Made by a program: the position numbers and the translations under genes | NCBI RefSeq assembly: GCF_002843305.1 | Contig: NZ_PGSG01000032.1 | Span: forward strand, 1-32,456 | Origin: Streptomyces barkulensis | GTDB taxonomy: Bacteria; Actinomycetota; Actinomycetes; Streptomycetales; Streptomycetaceae | Reading direction: 5' to 3' | Length of the DNA stretch: 32,456 bases | The notes under the pieces: model-generated | The model's database searches: none | What the model was told of the DNA's origin: nothing | Seen by the model: only the letters and a program-made list of their open reading frames with translations | Part shown: positions 1 through 6,730 of the stretch, piece by piece | Layout of the letters: each line of letters begins with the position of its first letter | How positions within the stretch are numbered: the stretch's first letter is position 1

Positions 1-38
1 TTGACATCCTCGCCGCCCTGAAGGACGGCGATTCCCGC
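1..38 (-). ncRNA. Right end of the transposon and 3' part of the TnpB guide (omega/re) RNA scaffold
   Basis: On the minus strand, just after the tnpB stop, lies an 8-bp stem with one U-G pair (CGCCGTCC-TTCA-GGGCGGCG, 30 down to 11), then GAGGATGTCAA ending at base 1. In IS605-type elements the RNA covering the tnpB 3' end and the right end acts as the TnpB guide RNA, and its guide is the flanking DNA. That flank is outside the window. The 5' limit of the RNA, probably inside tnpB, cannot be fixed by eye. Confidence 0.6.
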
Positions 39-1247
39 CTACCGCGCCGCCTGTGGCTGCGGTGTCGAGTGGGTTCCTGCTTCGCCGCGCGGTGCCGGGA
101 CGAGTCCCGGTCTTACCTGCGCTCCACAGGCTGATGCCGCCAGTCCGGCGGCCTTGGCGACGTTGACCGCCGCGTTGATGTCCCGGTCCAGGACCGCCCC
201 GCACGCCTGGCAGGTCCACTCTCGGATGTGGAGGGGCTTGGGGCCGTCCTTGACGCCGCACACGGAGCACACCCGGGAGGTCGGCTCGAACCGGCCGATC
301 TTCACGAAGGTACGTCCGTACCGGGCGGCCTTGTACTCCAGCATGCTCACGAACGCCGACCATCCGGCGTCGTGCACGGACTTGGCCAGGCGCGTGCGCG
401 CGAGTCCCTTCACCGCCAGGTCCTCCACGGCGACCGCTTGGTTGTCGCGGATCAGCTGTGTGGAGAGCTGGTGGTGGAACTCGCGGCGCGCGTCCGCGAC
501 ACGGGCGTGTGCCCGTGCGACGCGGATCCTGGCCTTGTCCCGGTTCTTGCTGCCCTTCTCCTTGCGGGAGAGGGAGCGCTGCGCCTTCTTCAGGCGTTTT
601 TCGGCCCGGCGCAGGAAGCGCGGGCTGTCGATCTTCGTCCCGTCGGAGAGGACCGCGAAGTGTCCGAGCCCGAGATCGATGCCCACCTCGGGCGCGACCT
701 GGGGCAGGACTTCCTCCGGGCCGGTCTCCACGACGAAGGACGCGAAGTACCGGCCTGCCGCGTCCTTGACCACGGTCACCGTGGACGGCGTCGACGGCAG
801 GGAGCGGGACCACTTCACCTTGACGTCGCCGATCTTCGGCAGACGCAGCCTGCCGCCCGGGGTGATCGACCAGCGGGCGTTCGCCGTGAACCGGACCGAC
901 TGCCGGGTGTCCCTCTTCGACTTGTACCGGGGCGCGCCCATGCGCGGGCGCTTGCCCTTCAGGCCGTCGAAGAAGTTCCGGTACGCGGCCTCCAGGTCGC
1001 GCAGCGACTGCTGGAGAACGACCGCCGACACCTCGCCGAGCCACGCCCGCTCCGGGGTGCTCTTCGCCTCGGTGATCAGCGCCTTCGACAGGTCGCCGGT
1101 CTTCGGGAACGGCAGCCCCTCGCTGCGGGCGGTCTCCCGAGCGCGAAGCGCGTCGTTGTAGACCACCCGCGCACACCCGAACGCCCTCGCCAACGCCATG
1201 CGCTGACCGACGCTCGGGTACAAGCGGAAGCTGTACCGAAGCTGCAT
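39..1247 (-). CDS. tnpB: TnpB, RNA-guided nuclease of an IS605-type element
   Basis: This is a 402-residue OrfB/TnpB protein. The N-terminus (MQLRYSFRLYPS) is the usual TnpB opening, so the ATG at 1247 is chosen; an in-frame ATG three codons upstream (1256) is possible. The split RuvC centre is complete: Asp in VGIDLGLG near residue 190, Glu in AVEDLAVKGL near 275, and Asp in LDRDINAAVNVA near 355. A zinc ribbon with two CxxC pairs (CSVCG, CQACG) sits between the last two. The family cleaves DNA next to a short target-adjacent motif under an RNA guide made from the element's own right end, which helps retain the transposon. It is divergent from tnpA, with only about 25 bp between starts. No clear ribosome-binding site is seen. 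Confidence 0.93.
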   Translation of the reverse strand: MQLRYSFRLYPSVGQRMALARAFGCARVVYNDALRARETARSEGLPFPKTGDLSKALITEAKSTPERAWLGEVSAVVLQQSLRDLEAAYRNFFDGLKGKRPRMGAPRYKSKRDTRQSVRFTANARWSITPGGRLRLPKIGDVKVKWSRSLPSTPSTVTVVKDAAGRYFASFVVETGPEEVLPQVAPEVGIDLGLGHFAVLSDGTKIDSPRFLRRAEKRLKKAQRSLSRKEKGSKNRDKARIRVARAHARVADARREFHHQLSTQLIRDNQAVAVEDLAVKGLARTRLAKSVHDAGWSAFVSMLEYKAARYGRTFVKIGRFEPTSRVCSVCGVKDGPKPLHIREWTCQACGAVLDRDINAAVNVAKAAGLAASACGAQVRPGLVPAPRGEAGTHSTPQPQAAR

Positions 1248-1272
1248 GCGGATCATGGTACACAGTTGGTTT

Positions 1273-1689
1273 ATGGGTATCGATGAGAACGTTCGTACTG
1301 GTCGTCACTGCGTCTTCCGCATGCATGTCCACTTGGTTTTCGTGACGAAGTACCGGCACTCCGTCTTCGTTGACCGGCACTTGACGCGGTGCGAGGAGAT
1401 CATGCGGGCCGTGTGCGAGGACTTCGAGGCCGAGCTGGTCGAGTTCAACGGCGAGAACAACCACGTCCATCTCCTCGTGAACTTCCCGCCGAAGGTTGCC
1501 GTGTCCAGGCTGGTGAACTCCCTCAAAGGCGTGTCCTCCCGCAGGCTCCGCCAGGAGTTCCCCGACCTCGTCCGCCACTACTGGCGGGCACAGCGCCTGT
1601 GGTCCGGCTCGTACTTCGCCGGGTCCGTCGGCGGCGCGCCGCTCAGCATCGTGAAGCAGTACATCGAGCAGCAGAACCGGCCGCTCTGA
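1273..1689 (+). CDS. tnpA: TnpA, IS200-type Y1 HUH transposase
   Basis: The protein has 138 residues, the normal size for the family. The HUH metal-binding motif appears as NHVHLLVNFPP and the catalytic tyrosine lies near the C-terminus in VKQYIEQQ. The N-terminal part (HLVFVTKYRHSVF) is typical. The enzyme moves the element as single-stranded circles, recognising the subterminal hairpins. The ATG at 1273 is preferred; an in-frame ATG at 1246 would add nine residues overlapping tnpB and is less likely. No truncation or frameshift is seen. Confidence 0.92.
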   Translation: MGIDENVRTGRHCVFRMHVHLVFVTKYRHSVFVDRHLTRCEEIMRAVCEDFEAELVEFNGENNHVHLLVNFPPKVAVSRLVNSLKGVSSRRLRQEFPDLVRHYWRAQRLWSGSYFAGSVGGAPLSIVKQYIEQQNRPL

Positions 1690-1760
1690 CCCGGGCCGAG
1701 GTGAACAGTGCAGATCCGTGCCCACAGCTGAGGTCAGAGCAGCTCTCAGATTCGCTTCAC

Positions 1761-1780
1761 CACCGGGCCGAAGCCCGGTG
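1761..1780. repeat. Subterminal hairpin at the transposon left end
   Basis: A perfect 8-bp stem CACCGGGC / GCCCGGTG encloses a 4-nt loop (CGAA). It lies downstream of tnpA, where the left end of a divergent IS605-type element should be, and about 18 nt from the inferred tip. TnpA proteins bind such imperfect palindromes. The role is inferred from position. Confidence 0.6.
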
Positions 1781-1798
1781 CACTGCCAATAGTCCCGG

Positions 1799-1885
1799 TA
1801 GCCGGGCCGTCTCCGGTGAGGCGGTGCCGTGTGCGTCCAGCCGTTCCACGAGCCGGCCGACGGCCTCCCAGGTCTCGTCATCCAT
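1799..1885 (-). pseudogene. 5' fragment of a MazG-like gene cut by the IS605-type element
   Basis: From an ATG at 1885 a frame with coding-like codon use gives about 29 residues, including MDDETWEAVGRLVERLD and ASPETARL. This resembles the N-terminus of the short (about 110-aa) MazG-like pyrophosphohydrolase-type proteins of Streptomyces. After ARL the resemblance stops and transposon sequence begins, so the rest of the gene should lie on the other side of the element, outside the window. It starts 13 nt after the methyltransferase stop, so the two were probably co-transcribed. The call rests on a short stretch; the interruption itself is better supported than the family name. Confidence 0.6.
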
Positions 1886-1898
1886 GCGTATGCCGTTT

Positions 1899-2915
1899 CT
1901 ATCGGGTCAGGGTCAGGCGCCAGCCGTCGGCGGGGTCGTCCCGGTCCAGGGTGGGGGTGTAGATCTCGGGGGCGGGGCGTCCGGCGTTCTCCCAGTCGGC
2001 GAGCCAGCCTCGGAGCGCGGCCAGGGACGGGGAGTCGGGGGCGTCGGCGAGGATCGTGCCGTCCTCACGGATGACGGCGGCCGTGGTGGCGGTGGAATGC
2101 CCCAGTGCCCAGGCGTCCGGGGCGAGACCGGTCATGGTCAGGTGCGGGTCACCGATGGCAGCGGCGTAGGCGTACCAACTGTTCCAGCCGATCGGCTCTC
2201 CGCGGTAGGGCTCGGTGTGGGCGTCCTTCAGCAGCCGCTCCAGGACGGTGCGGGCGCCGGTGTGGAGCCAGTCGTCCTGCTCGCGCCAGGCGACGGAGAT
2301 CCAGGACGGGGCGGGGGTGCGGTTCTCCCAGTCCACCCAGCGCAGCGGGACACCGAAGTCGGGGGCCGGGGAGGAGCCGGTTTCGATGTAGCGGCCGTGG
2401 AAGACCTCCTCGACGCGGGGGCCGCCCACCCCGACGGTGAGCTTGGCGATGACGGTCAGCTTGGGGACGTCGGCGATCGGCAGGGCGGTCACGATGACGG
2501 AGCCGACGGCGAGCTGGTCCACCCACGCCCGGGGCAGCAGCGGCGGGGTGCACCAGGCCACCAGCCGGTCGTACGGGGCGCGCTCGGGGTACCCGGCGGT
2601 GCCGTCGGTGGTGTGGCAGCGGATGTTGGTGCGGCCGCGCTGGTGGTGCAGAAGGTTCGCCCACCGGGTGAGGTACCCGTCGATGTCGAGACTGGTGACC
2701 TGTCCACTGTCGCCGACGAGGTGGGACAGCAGCGCGCCGGAATAGCCGGAGCCGGTGCCGATCTCCAGCACGCTCATACCTTCGGCGACACCGAGGGCGG
2801 TCAGCTCTCGGTGGATCACGACCGGGTTGGACCGGTTGTCGGTGGGGCCGCGGTCGGGGTTGTGGGTGTAGTACCGCTCGGGGACGGTGGCGGCGGCATC
2901 GGCGACGGGGATCAC
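1899..2915 (-). CDS. PCMT-type SAM-dependent O-methyltransferase
   Basis: The protein has 338 residues. The SAM-binding motif I is clear (MSVLEIGTGSGYSGALLSHL), followed by VTSLDID, and by DRLVAWCTPPLLPRAWVDQL, which matches the protein-L-isoaspartate methyltransferase fold. Relatives in actinomycetes include the methyltransferases of ATP-grasp peptide-maturase and lanthipeptide systems, but no ATP-grasp or lanthionine enzyme lies nearby. The usual PCMT N-terminal segment is short here, and a long C-terminal region of about 150 residues (WNSWYAYAAAIGDPH) is not recognised. The GTG at 2915 has an AGGAG box 8 nt upstream and overlaps the stop of an 85-codon frame by 4 nt. The substrate is unknown; peptide carboxylate methylation is only a guess. 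Confidence 0.8.
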   Translation of the reverse strand: MIPVADAAATVPERYYTHNPDRGPTDNRSNPVVIHRELTALGVAEGMSVLEIGTGSGYSGALLSHLVGDSGQVTSLDIDGYLTRWANLLHHQRGRTNIRCHTTDGTAGYPERAPYDRLVAWCTPPLLPRAWVDQLAVGSVIVTALPIADVPKLTVIAKLTVGVGGPRVEEVFHGRYIETGSSPAPDFGVPLRWVDWENRTPAPSWISVAWREQDDWLHTGARTVLERLLKDAHTEPYRGEPIGWNSWYAYAAAIGDPHLTMTGLAPDAWALGHSTATTAAVIREDGTILADAPDSPSLAALRGWLADWENAGRPAPEIYTPTLDRDDPADGWRLTLTR

Positions 2916-3169
2916 GGCAAGACTCCTTGCACAGGGCGGACTTGTGTTCTGTCAACTGCTCCGGGCGGGTGAAGGACACGGGCCGGGTGGCGGGGCGAAC
3001 CGTGCGCCCAGGCACCAGTGCAGGCGCCGGCCGAGGAGAGCGGCGGGCGGGGCTCTCGGCGGCGGCACCGTCTCGCCGGCCAGAGCGCGGCGGGGCGGGG
3101 GAGGAGGATCTGCGGCCCGGCCGCCGGGTCGCGGTCCAGGTCGGTTGAGGGGGCGGTCGTGGTCGTCAC
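2912..3169 (-). CDS. Possible 85-aa protein coupled to the methyltransferase gene
   Basis: A GTG frame starting MTTTTAPSTDLDRDPAAG ends in a GTGA overlap with the methyltransferase start. The first half has G/C-rich third positions typical of real genes here. The last 20 codons do not (GCA GTT GAC AGA ACA CAA), so the frame may be chance or hold a frameshift. It has no recognised domain; it is rich in Pro and Arg with two Cys. A small protein before a PCMT-type methyltransferase could be a modified-peptide precursor, but nothing in the sequence proves that. Confidence 0.3.
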   Translation of the reverse strand: MTTTTAPSTDLDRDPAAGPQILLPRPAALWPARRCRRREPRPPLSSAGACTGAWAHGSPRHPARVLHPPGAVDRTQVRPVQGVLP

Positions 3170-3278
3170 CGTGCCTTTGCAAGGGGGAGGAAGCGGGGAT
3201 TGGCGTTACGCCGACCGCCCTGTGGCCCCTGTTGAACGCGGCCACCCCGTGATCCGTTACAGCCCGTGCCCGCGCGAG

Positions 3279-3316
3279 TGTGGCCCGGCCCCTGTGACGG
3301 TAGGGGCCGGGCCACA
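3279..3316. terminator. Strong hairpin terminator after the NUDIX gene
   Basis: A perfect 15-bp stem (TGTGGCCCGGCCCCT paired with its complement) encloses an 8-nt loop. It begins about 24 nt after the NUDIX stop on the minus strand. There is no T tract, as is common in Streptomyces. It should separate the radical SAM operon from the methyltransferase unit. Confidence 0.8.
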
Positions 3317-3339
3317 GAGGAACCGCCGAGCGGGTGTCC

Positions 3340-3765
3340 TCATCCCTGGGGTTGGTCGGCCAGGAGAAGGGCGAGTGGCCCGGCGGGGAGCAGGAAGCGG
3401 CCCTCACGGGCGGCGTCGAGGGCGTCCTGCATGGGCCACCACGACAGCTTGTAGTCGACTTCGGCGAGGGTCAGTTCTTGCGGACCGAGGGCAAGGTCGC
3501 GGGCTTCGAACAGATGGACGCGGGCGGTGGAACCGAGTGTCATGGCGTATGCGCCGAGCGGTCTCCACCGGCCGGCGGTGACACCGGCTTCCTCCCGCAG
3601 CTCGCGGCGCGCGCACGCCAGGGCATCCTCCCCCTCCTCGAAGCGGCCACCGGGCAGGAACAGGTACTCGCCGCCGTGGCGGGGGAAGTTGGCGCTCAGC
3701 AGGGCGACAAGGCCCTGCTCATCGCGCGCCACGACCACCGAGGCATCGCGCATCGCTTCGCTCAT
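3340..3765 (-). CDS. NUDIX hydrolase
   Basis: The protein has 141 residues. A complete Nudix box spans residues 40-62: Gly40, Glu46, then RELREEAGV, fitting GX5EX7REUXEEXGU. The family hydrolyses X-linked nucleoside diphosphates and related substrates using divalent metal; the particular substrate cannot be read from the sequence. It is the last gene of a five-gene operon, 18 nt after the hydrolase stop, and is followed by a strong hairpin. The gap before its start holds a perfect inverted repeat that could lie close to its ribosome-binding site. In this context it may clean up or produce a nucleotide-derived intermediate, which is inference. Confidence 0.88.
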   Translation of the reverse strand: MSEAMRDASVVVARDEQGLVALLSANFPRHGGEYLFLPGGRFEEGEDALACARRELREEAGVTAGRWRPLGAYAMTLGSTARVHLFEARDLALGPQELTLAEVDYKLSWWPMQDALDAAREGRFLLPAGPLALLLADQPQG

Positions 3766-3767
3766 GG

Positions 3768-3790
3768 CCCGTGAGCGTATCGCTCACGGG
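3768..3790. repeat. 10-bp perfect inverted repeat at the hydrolase/NUDIX junction
   Basis: CCCGTGAGCG and its complement are separated by only 3 nt (TAT). The repeat covers the hydrolase stop codon and ends 3 nt before the NUDIX start. In mRNA it would form a compact hairpin over the NUDIX translation start, which could couple or damp its translation. The function is inferred. Confidence 0.5.
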
Positions 3791-4581
3791 TGTATCCACG
3801 CGGCATACGGCACGGTGAAGACCGCCCGGTGCGCGATGCCTCGGCCGTGGAAGCCGTCGTCCCCGTAGGCGTCGCCGTGGTCTGCGCACAGGATGACCAG
3901 CCATCGGCCCTTCTCGGCGAGTCCGTCGAGCAGGCGCCCCAGATGTGCGTCGGCGTAGGCGAGGGCGGCGGCCTGGGAGGCGGTGGTGTCGCTGCTGGAG
4001 CCGATGTAGTGGCCGTGGGGAACATGCGTGGCGGAGACGTTGACGAACAGGTACAACGGCTGCCGCCCGTGGTAGAACTCGGCCAGTTCGAGGGCCTGAT
4101 CGACCTGGTGGCGTGTGGAGTCCGGCTCCGGGGAGCAGAACTCGGGGCGCCAGTGGTCCTCGTCGAACAGGTCGGGCAGGACCGAGCCCAGCGGTGTCTC
4201 CCGGGAGAAGTAGGTGACGCCGCCGACGCACACGGTGCGGTAGCCGTGCTGCCTCAACCCTTGGAGAAGGTTGGCCGCATCGAACAGGAACGTCTCGGGC
4301 GGCACCTGTTTGAAAGCGGGCGGCCGGCACTCCCACAGGCGGGGTGGTTGTACGGGCTGGGGCAGCTTGGGCAGGAACCCGGAGAAGAACGCCATGTGGG
4401 CGGGCAGCGTGAACGTCCCCGGGGTTTCGCGCCGCTCCCAGTGGTCGTCCGGAAGCAGGCCGGCCAGGCGGGGCGTCATCTCGGCCCCCAGCGCGGCCTG
4501 GGCCACGTCGTAGCGCAGCGAGTCGAGGGTGACGAACAGGATGCCGTCACCGGACTCGATGATCTCGGCAGCGTTGATCAC
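3784..4581 (-). CDS. Alkaline-phosphatase-superfamily hydrolase resembling STM4013
   Basis: The protein has 265 residues from the GTG at 4581, which overlaps the previous stop as GTGA and has GGGGGA 6 nt upstream. The N-terminus ILFVTLDSLRYDVA carries the metal-binding Asp of sulfatase/phosphodiesterase-type enzymes. TFTLPAHMAFFSGFLP follows, probably with the nucleophilic Thr, then THVPHGHY and CADHGDAYGDDGFHGRG with the remaining metal ligands. The pattern recalls the STM4013/SEN3800 hydrolases, which in enterobacteria lie beside radical SAM genes. No signal peptide is visible, so it is cytoplasmic, unlike most sulfatases. It probably cleaves a phosphate or sulfate ester made by this operon; the substrate is unknown. 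Confidence 0.75.
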   Translation of the reverse strand: MINAAEIIESGDGILFVTLDSLRYDVAQAALGAEMTPRLAGLLPDDHWERRETPGTFTLPAHMAFFSGFLPKLPQPVQPPRLWECRPPAFKQVPPETFLFDAANLLQGLRQHGYRTVCVGGVTYFSRETPLGSVLPDLFDEDHWRPEFCSPEPDSTRHQVDQALELAEFYHGRQPLYLFVNVSATHVPHGHYIGSSSDTTASQAAALAYADAHLGRLLDGLAEKGRWLVILCADHGDAYGDDGFHGRGIAHRAVFTVPYAAWIHP

Positions 4582-5084
4582 GGGCGGTCCCCCTGGGTGA
4601 GCGGGTGGTGCCACAGTTCAATGGAGCCTTTCGCGCTGTCGCTGACGGGGATGGGGACGCGGTCGGCGTCGATCAGAGCCCGGATCTGGGCGAGTCCGCC
4701 CGCGTCGTCCAGGACGGCGCCCTGGCGGGCGTACAACCGGACACGTACCTCGGTGGCGTCGCCGTGGTCGGTGCCGGACAGCCACGCGCCAGGCGTGTCG
4801 GGCAGTTCGCCGAGGCCGGCGTGGAACGTCTCCTCGGTCTGCCGGCCCATGTAGTGGACGGTGCAGCCGTAGTGCCGGGCGTTGGTGGCGCCGCGGCACA
4901 ACCGGTGCGCGAACTCGGTGATCGCCGGGTGGCCGTTGTGGGCGACCACGAGTTGCCGCGCCTGCTGCGTCACGACCAGGCAGGCGCCCAGCCACCAGGT
5001 GACGCCTTCATGGATCTGGCCGGGGAAGCGGCCGGTGGCGCCGCCGTCGCGGATGACGGCGGCGGTGTCGATGGAGTTAAGCAC
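4578..5084 (-). CDS. Lone phosphohexomutase-like N-terminal domain, catalytic serine motif lost
   Basis: The protein has 168 residues. The start is the GTG at 5084, with GGAGG 6 nt upstream and an 8-nt overlap with the kinase-like gene before it. The order of elements matches domain 1 of phosphomannomutase/phosphoglucomutase: LVVAHNGHPAITEFAHRLCRGATNARHYGCTV aligns with the VVGxDxRxxSxxxAxAxxxGLxxxGxxV segment. GAWLSGTDHGDATEVRVRLY then stands where GxxxTASHNPxxxNGxK belongs. The active-site Ser-His-Asn is replaced by Thr-Asp-His, and domains 2-4 are missing. It is therefore unlikely to be a normal mutase; it may bind a sugar phosphate or do other chemistry. The similarity was judged by eye and needs a structural check. 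Confidence 0.5.
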   Translation of the reverse strand: MLNSIDTAAVIRDGGATGRFPGQIHEGVTWWLGACLVVTQQARQLVVAHNGHPAITEFAHRLCRGATNARHYGCTVHYMGRQTEETFHAGLGELPDTPGAWLSGTDHGDATEVRVRLYARQGAVLDDAGGLAQIRALIDADRVPIPVSDSAKGSIELWHHPLTQGDRP

Positions 5085-5717
5085 CAGAGACCTCCATTTG
5101 GGCGGTGATCCAGTCGGCGAGGTCGTCCGGGGTCTGGTCGTCGGTGTCCACCCACACCGCTGAGGGGTCGGTCGCGGCGACCCGCTCGAAGTTTTCCAGC
5201 AGCCGCGCGAGCCGGTCGGGCACATTGAGCAGGTCGGTGTCGTCGCGTTTGGTGTCCTGCTTGGTCGCCAGCCGGGCACGGAGTTGTTCTTCGGAGCAGC
5301 GCAGATAGAAGGTGCGGTTGGGCTGCTCCAGGTAAGGGCGGAACGGCTCGATCAGCCGTGTCACGGCGCCGGTGTCCACGTGGTGCACGGCGGCGTGGCA
5401 GGCGATCACGGAGGACAGGTAGCGGTCGGCGATGACGGGACCGGCCGCGCGGCCTCGGCGCACCACGTCCGAGGCGTGCAGGAGGCCGGACAGGTAGAAC
5501 CCGAACTGGGGCAGCGGTCGCAGATCCTCGTTCACGGTCTTCGACAGGCGGTGTGAGGGACAGGGAGGGTGTGCAGCCCGGTCGCTGCGAGCCGTTCGGT
5601 CAGGAGCCGGGCGAGGGTGGACTTGCCGATGCCGGAGACTCCTTCCAGCACGATGAACGGGCCGATGGCACCCCCACAGTCTTCGGGCTGGTAAGGGGCT
5701 GGAAGACTGATGGTCAC
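5077..5717 (-). pseudogene. Thymidylate-kinase-like P-loop kinase, frameshifted near 5555
   Basis: From a GTG at 5717 (GTGA overlap with the radical SAM stop) the frame reads FIVLEGVSGIGKSTLARLL, a full Walker A, but stops after HTACRRP near 5532. The following frame continues the same protein: LSKTVNEDLRPLPQFGFYL, then the DRY motif (VIADRYLSS) and a lid-like region RARLATKQDTKRDD, ending at 5077. Adding one base within GCCTG near 5550-5560 restores a continuous kinase of about 213 residues (PHTALSKTVNEDL). The family phosphorylates nucleoside monophosphates with ATP. The lesion may be a real mutation or a sequencing error. Gene overlaps on both sides show it was built as part of the operon. 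Confidence 0.7.
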
Positions 5718-6730
5718 AGGGTTCCCTCCGTGAAGGCGGCGACGTGACCGGCTGCGCTGTCCGCCAGCCGTTCCGGAACGCCCAGGTGCGGGCGCACGTC
5801 CAGGCGCAGGTCGTCGCGTAGCACGCACGGCTGGATGCCGCCGTTGTGATCCAGGCGCAGCGCCCAGAACCCCTCGACGCAGTCGTCGCGCCGCAGGCAT
5901 GTGCCGCACTGGCCGACGTGGTGACGGCCGAGGCCGCGATGGATGACATCGACCTCGACGCCGTCGATGCGGAAGACGCGGCGGCCTTGGCCGACGCCGA
6001 CCACTTCGGTGTGCTCGTCGCTGGTGAGGGTCCGCAAGTGGGCGATGATGCCGTCGGCGGAGACCGCGGAGTCGGCGTGGGCCGCGTTGAAGTCGGTGCC
6101 GACCAGCTCGATGAACTGCACGGGCAGACGCCGCTCCAGAGCGAATTCCAAGATTGCCTCTACCTCGTGGGCGTTCTCCTTCTGGAGCAGGCAGTTGAGT
6201 TCGACGCGCGGAAAGATGTCGCGCGACACCTCGATCCCGTCGAGAACCGCGTTGATGCCGATGGACGTGTGAGCGATCGTCCGCAGTGACTCGTCCGAAA
6301 AGTAGTGCAGCGACACTTTCACCTTGTCCAGGCGTGTGTCGGCCAGCCACGACCGGTGTGCCCGTACGCGGGTGCCGTTGGTGATCAAGGTGTAGGTGCC
6401 CTCGGGGCCCTGCTCGGGCAGACCCTCCAGCACGGGACGGGCGAAAGGCGAGGTGAGCGGTTCACCGCCAGTGAAGTACACCCGCTTCAGACCGCGGTCC
6501 ACGAGCGTGCGGATGACGGTCAGATAGTCGTCGGCGCCGAGCTTCCGTTCCCGCGGCTGCCGGGTGCGATCCGCCCGGGTCAGAGGCGGAGGGACATCAC
6601 CCTCGTTGTGGCAGAACCAGCAGGCGATGTTGCAGCGCGGTGTGAGGGAGACCCGGAGCTGGCCGCGTAAGGCGGCGAAGTTGTGCAGGGCCGTGTAGTC
6701 GGTGGTGGACGAGGCGAGCGGGAGATGCAT
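5714..6730 (-). CDS. Radical SAM enzyme, MoaA-like, with a TTA codon
   Basis: The protein has 338 residues from the ATG at 6730, which has GGAGG 6 nt upstream; an ATG 12 codons earlier lacks such support. The iron-sulfur motif is Cys33-X3-Cys37-X2-Cys40 (TPRCNIACWFCHNEG), followed by YFTGGEPLTSP, the GGEP SAM-binding motif. A C-terminal Cys cluster (CGTCLRRDDC then GGIQPCVL) resembles the auxiliary cluster of MoaA or twitch/SPASM enzymes. The Gly-Gly tail of MoaA is absent. Leu21 is encoded by TTA (6668-6670), so translation should depend on the bldA tRNA, which usually marks development or secondary metabolism. It is the first gene of the tight operon. The substrate is not identifiable, though the kinase and NUDIX neighbours hint at a nucleotide. 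Confidence 0.85.
   Translation of the reverse strand: MHLPLASSTTDYTALHNFAALRGQLRVSLTPRCNIACWFCHNEGDVPPPLTRADRTRQPRERKLGADDYLTVIRTLVDRGLKRVYFTGGEPLTSPFARPVLEGLPEQGPEGTYTLITNGTRVRAHRSWLADTRLDKVKVSLHYFSDESLRTIAHTSIGINAVLDGIEVSRDIFPRVELNCLLQKENAHEVEAILEFALERRLPVQFIELVGTDFNAAHADSAVSADGIIAHLRTLTSDEHTEVVGVGQGRRVFRIDGVEVDVIHRGLGRHHVGQCGTCLRRDDCVEGFWALRLDHNGGIQPCVLRDDLRLDVRPHLGVPERLADSAAGHVAAFTEGTL

Larger units (their letters stand above)
1..1800. mobile_element. IS200/IS605-type transposon, apparently complete
   Basis: The element carries divergent tnpB (minus) and tnpA (plus) genes, the classical IS605 organisation. The right end lies at base 1: read on the minus strand it finishes with a short hairpin and then GAGGATGTCAA, and TCAA is the right cleavage tetranucleotide known for IS608. 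The left end lies near 1798-1801, inferred from where a MazG-like reading frame breaks down, and is followed about 18 nt inside by a perfect hairpin (1761-1780). As expected of this family, no terminal inverted repeats are seen. A target duplication is neither expected nor visible. Both proteins keep their catalytic residues, so the copy looks autonomous. The exact left tip is inference. Confidence 0.85.
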
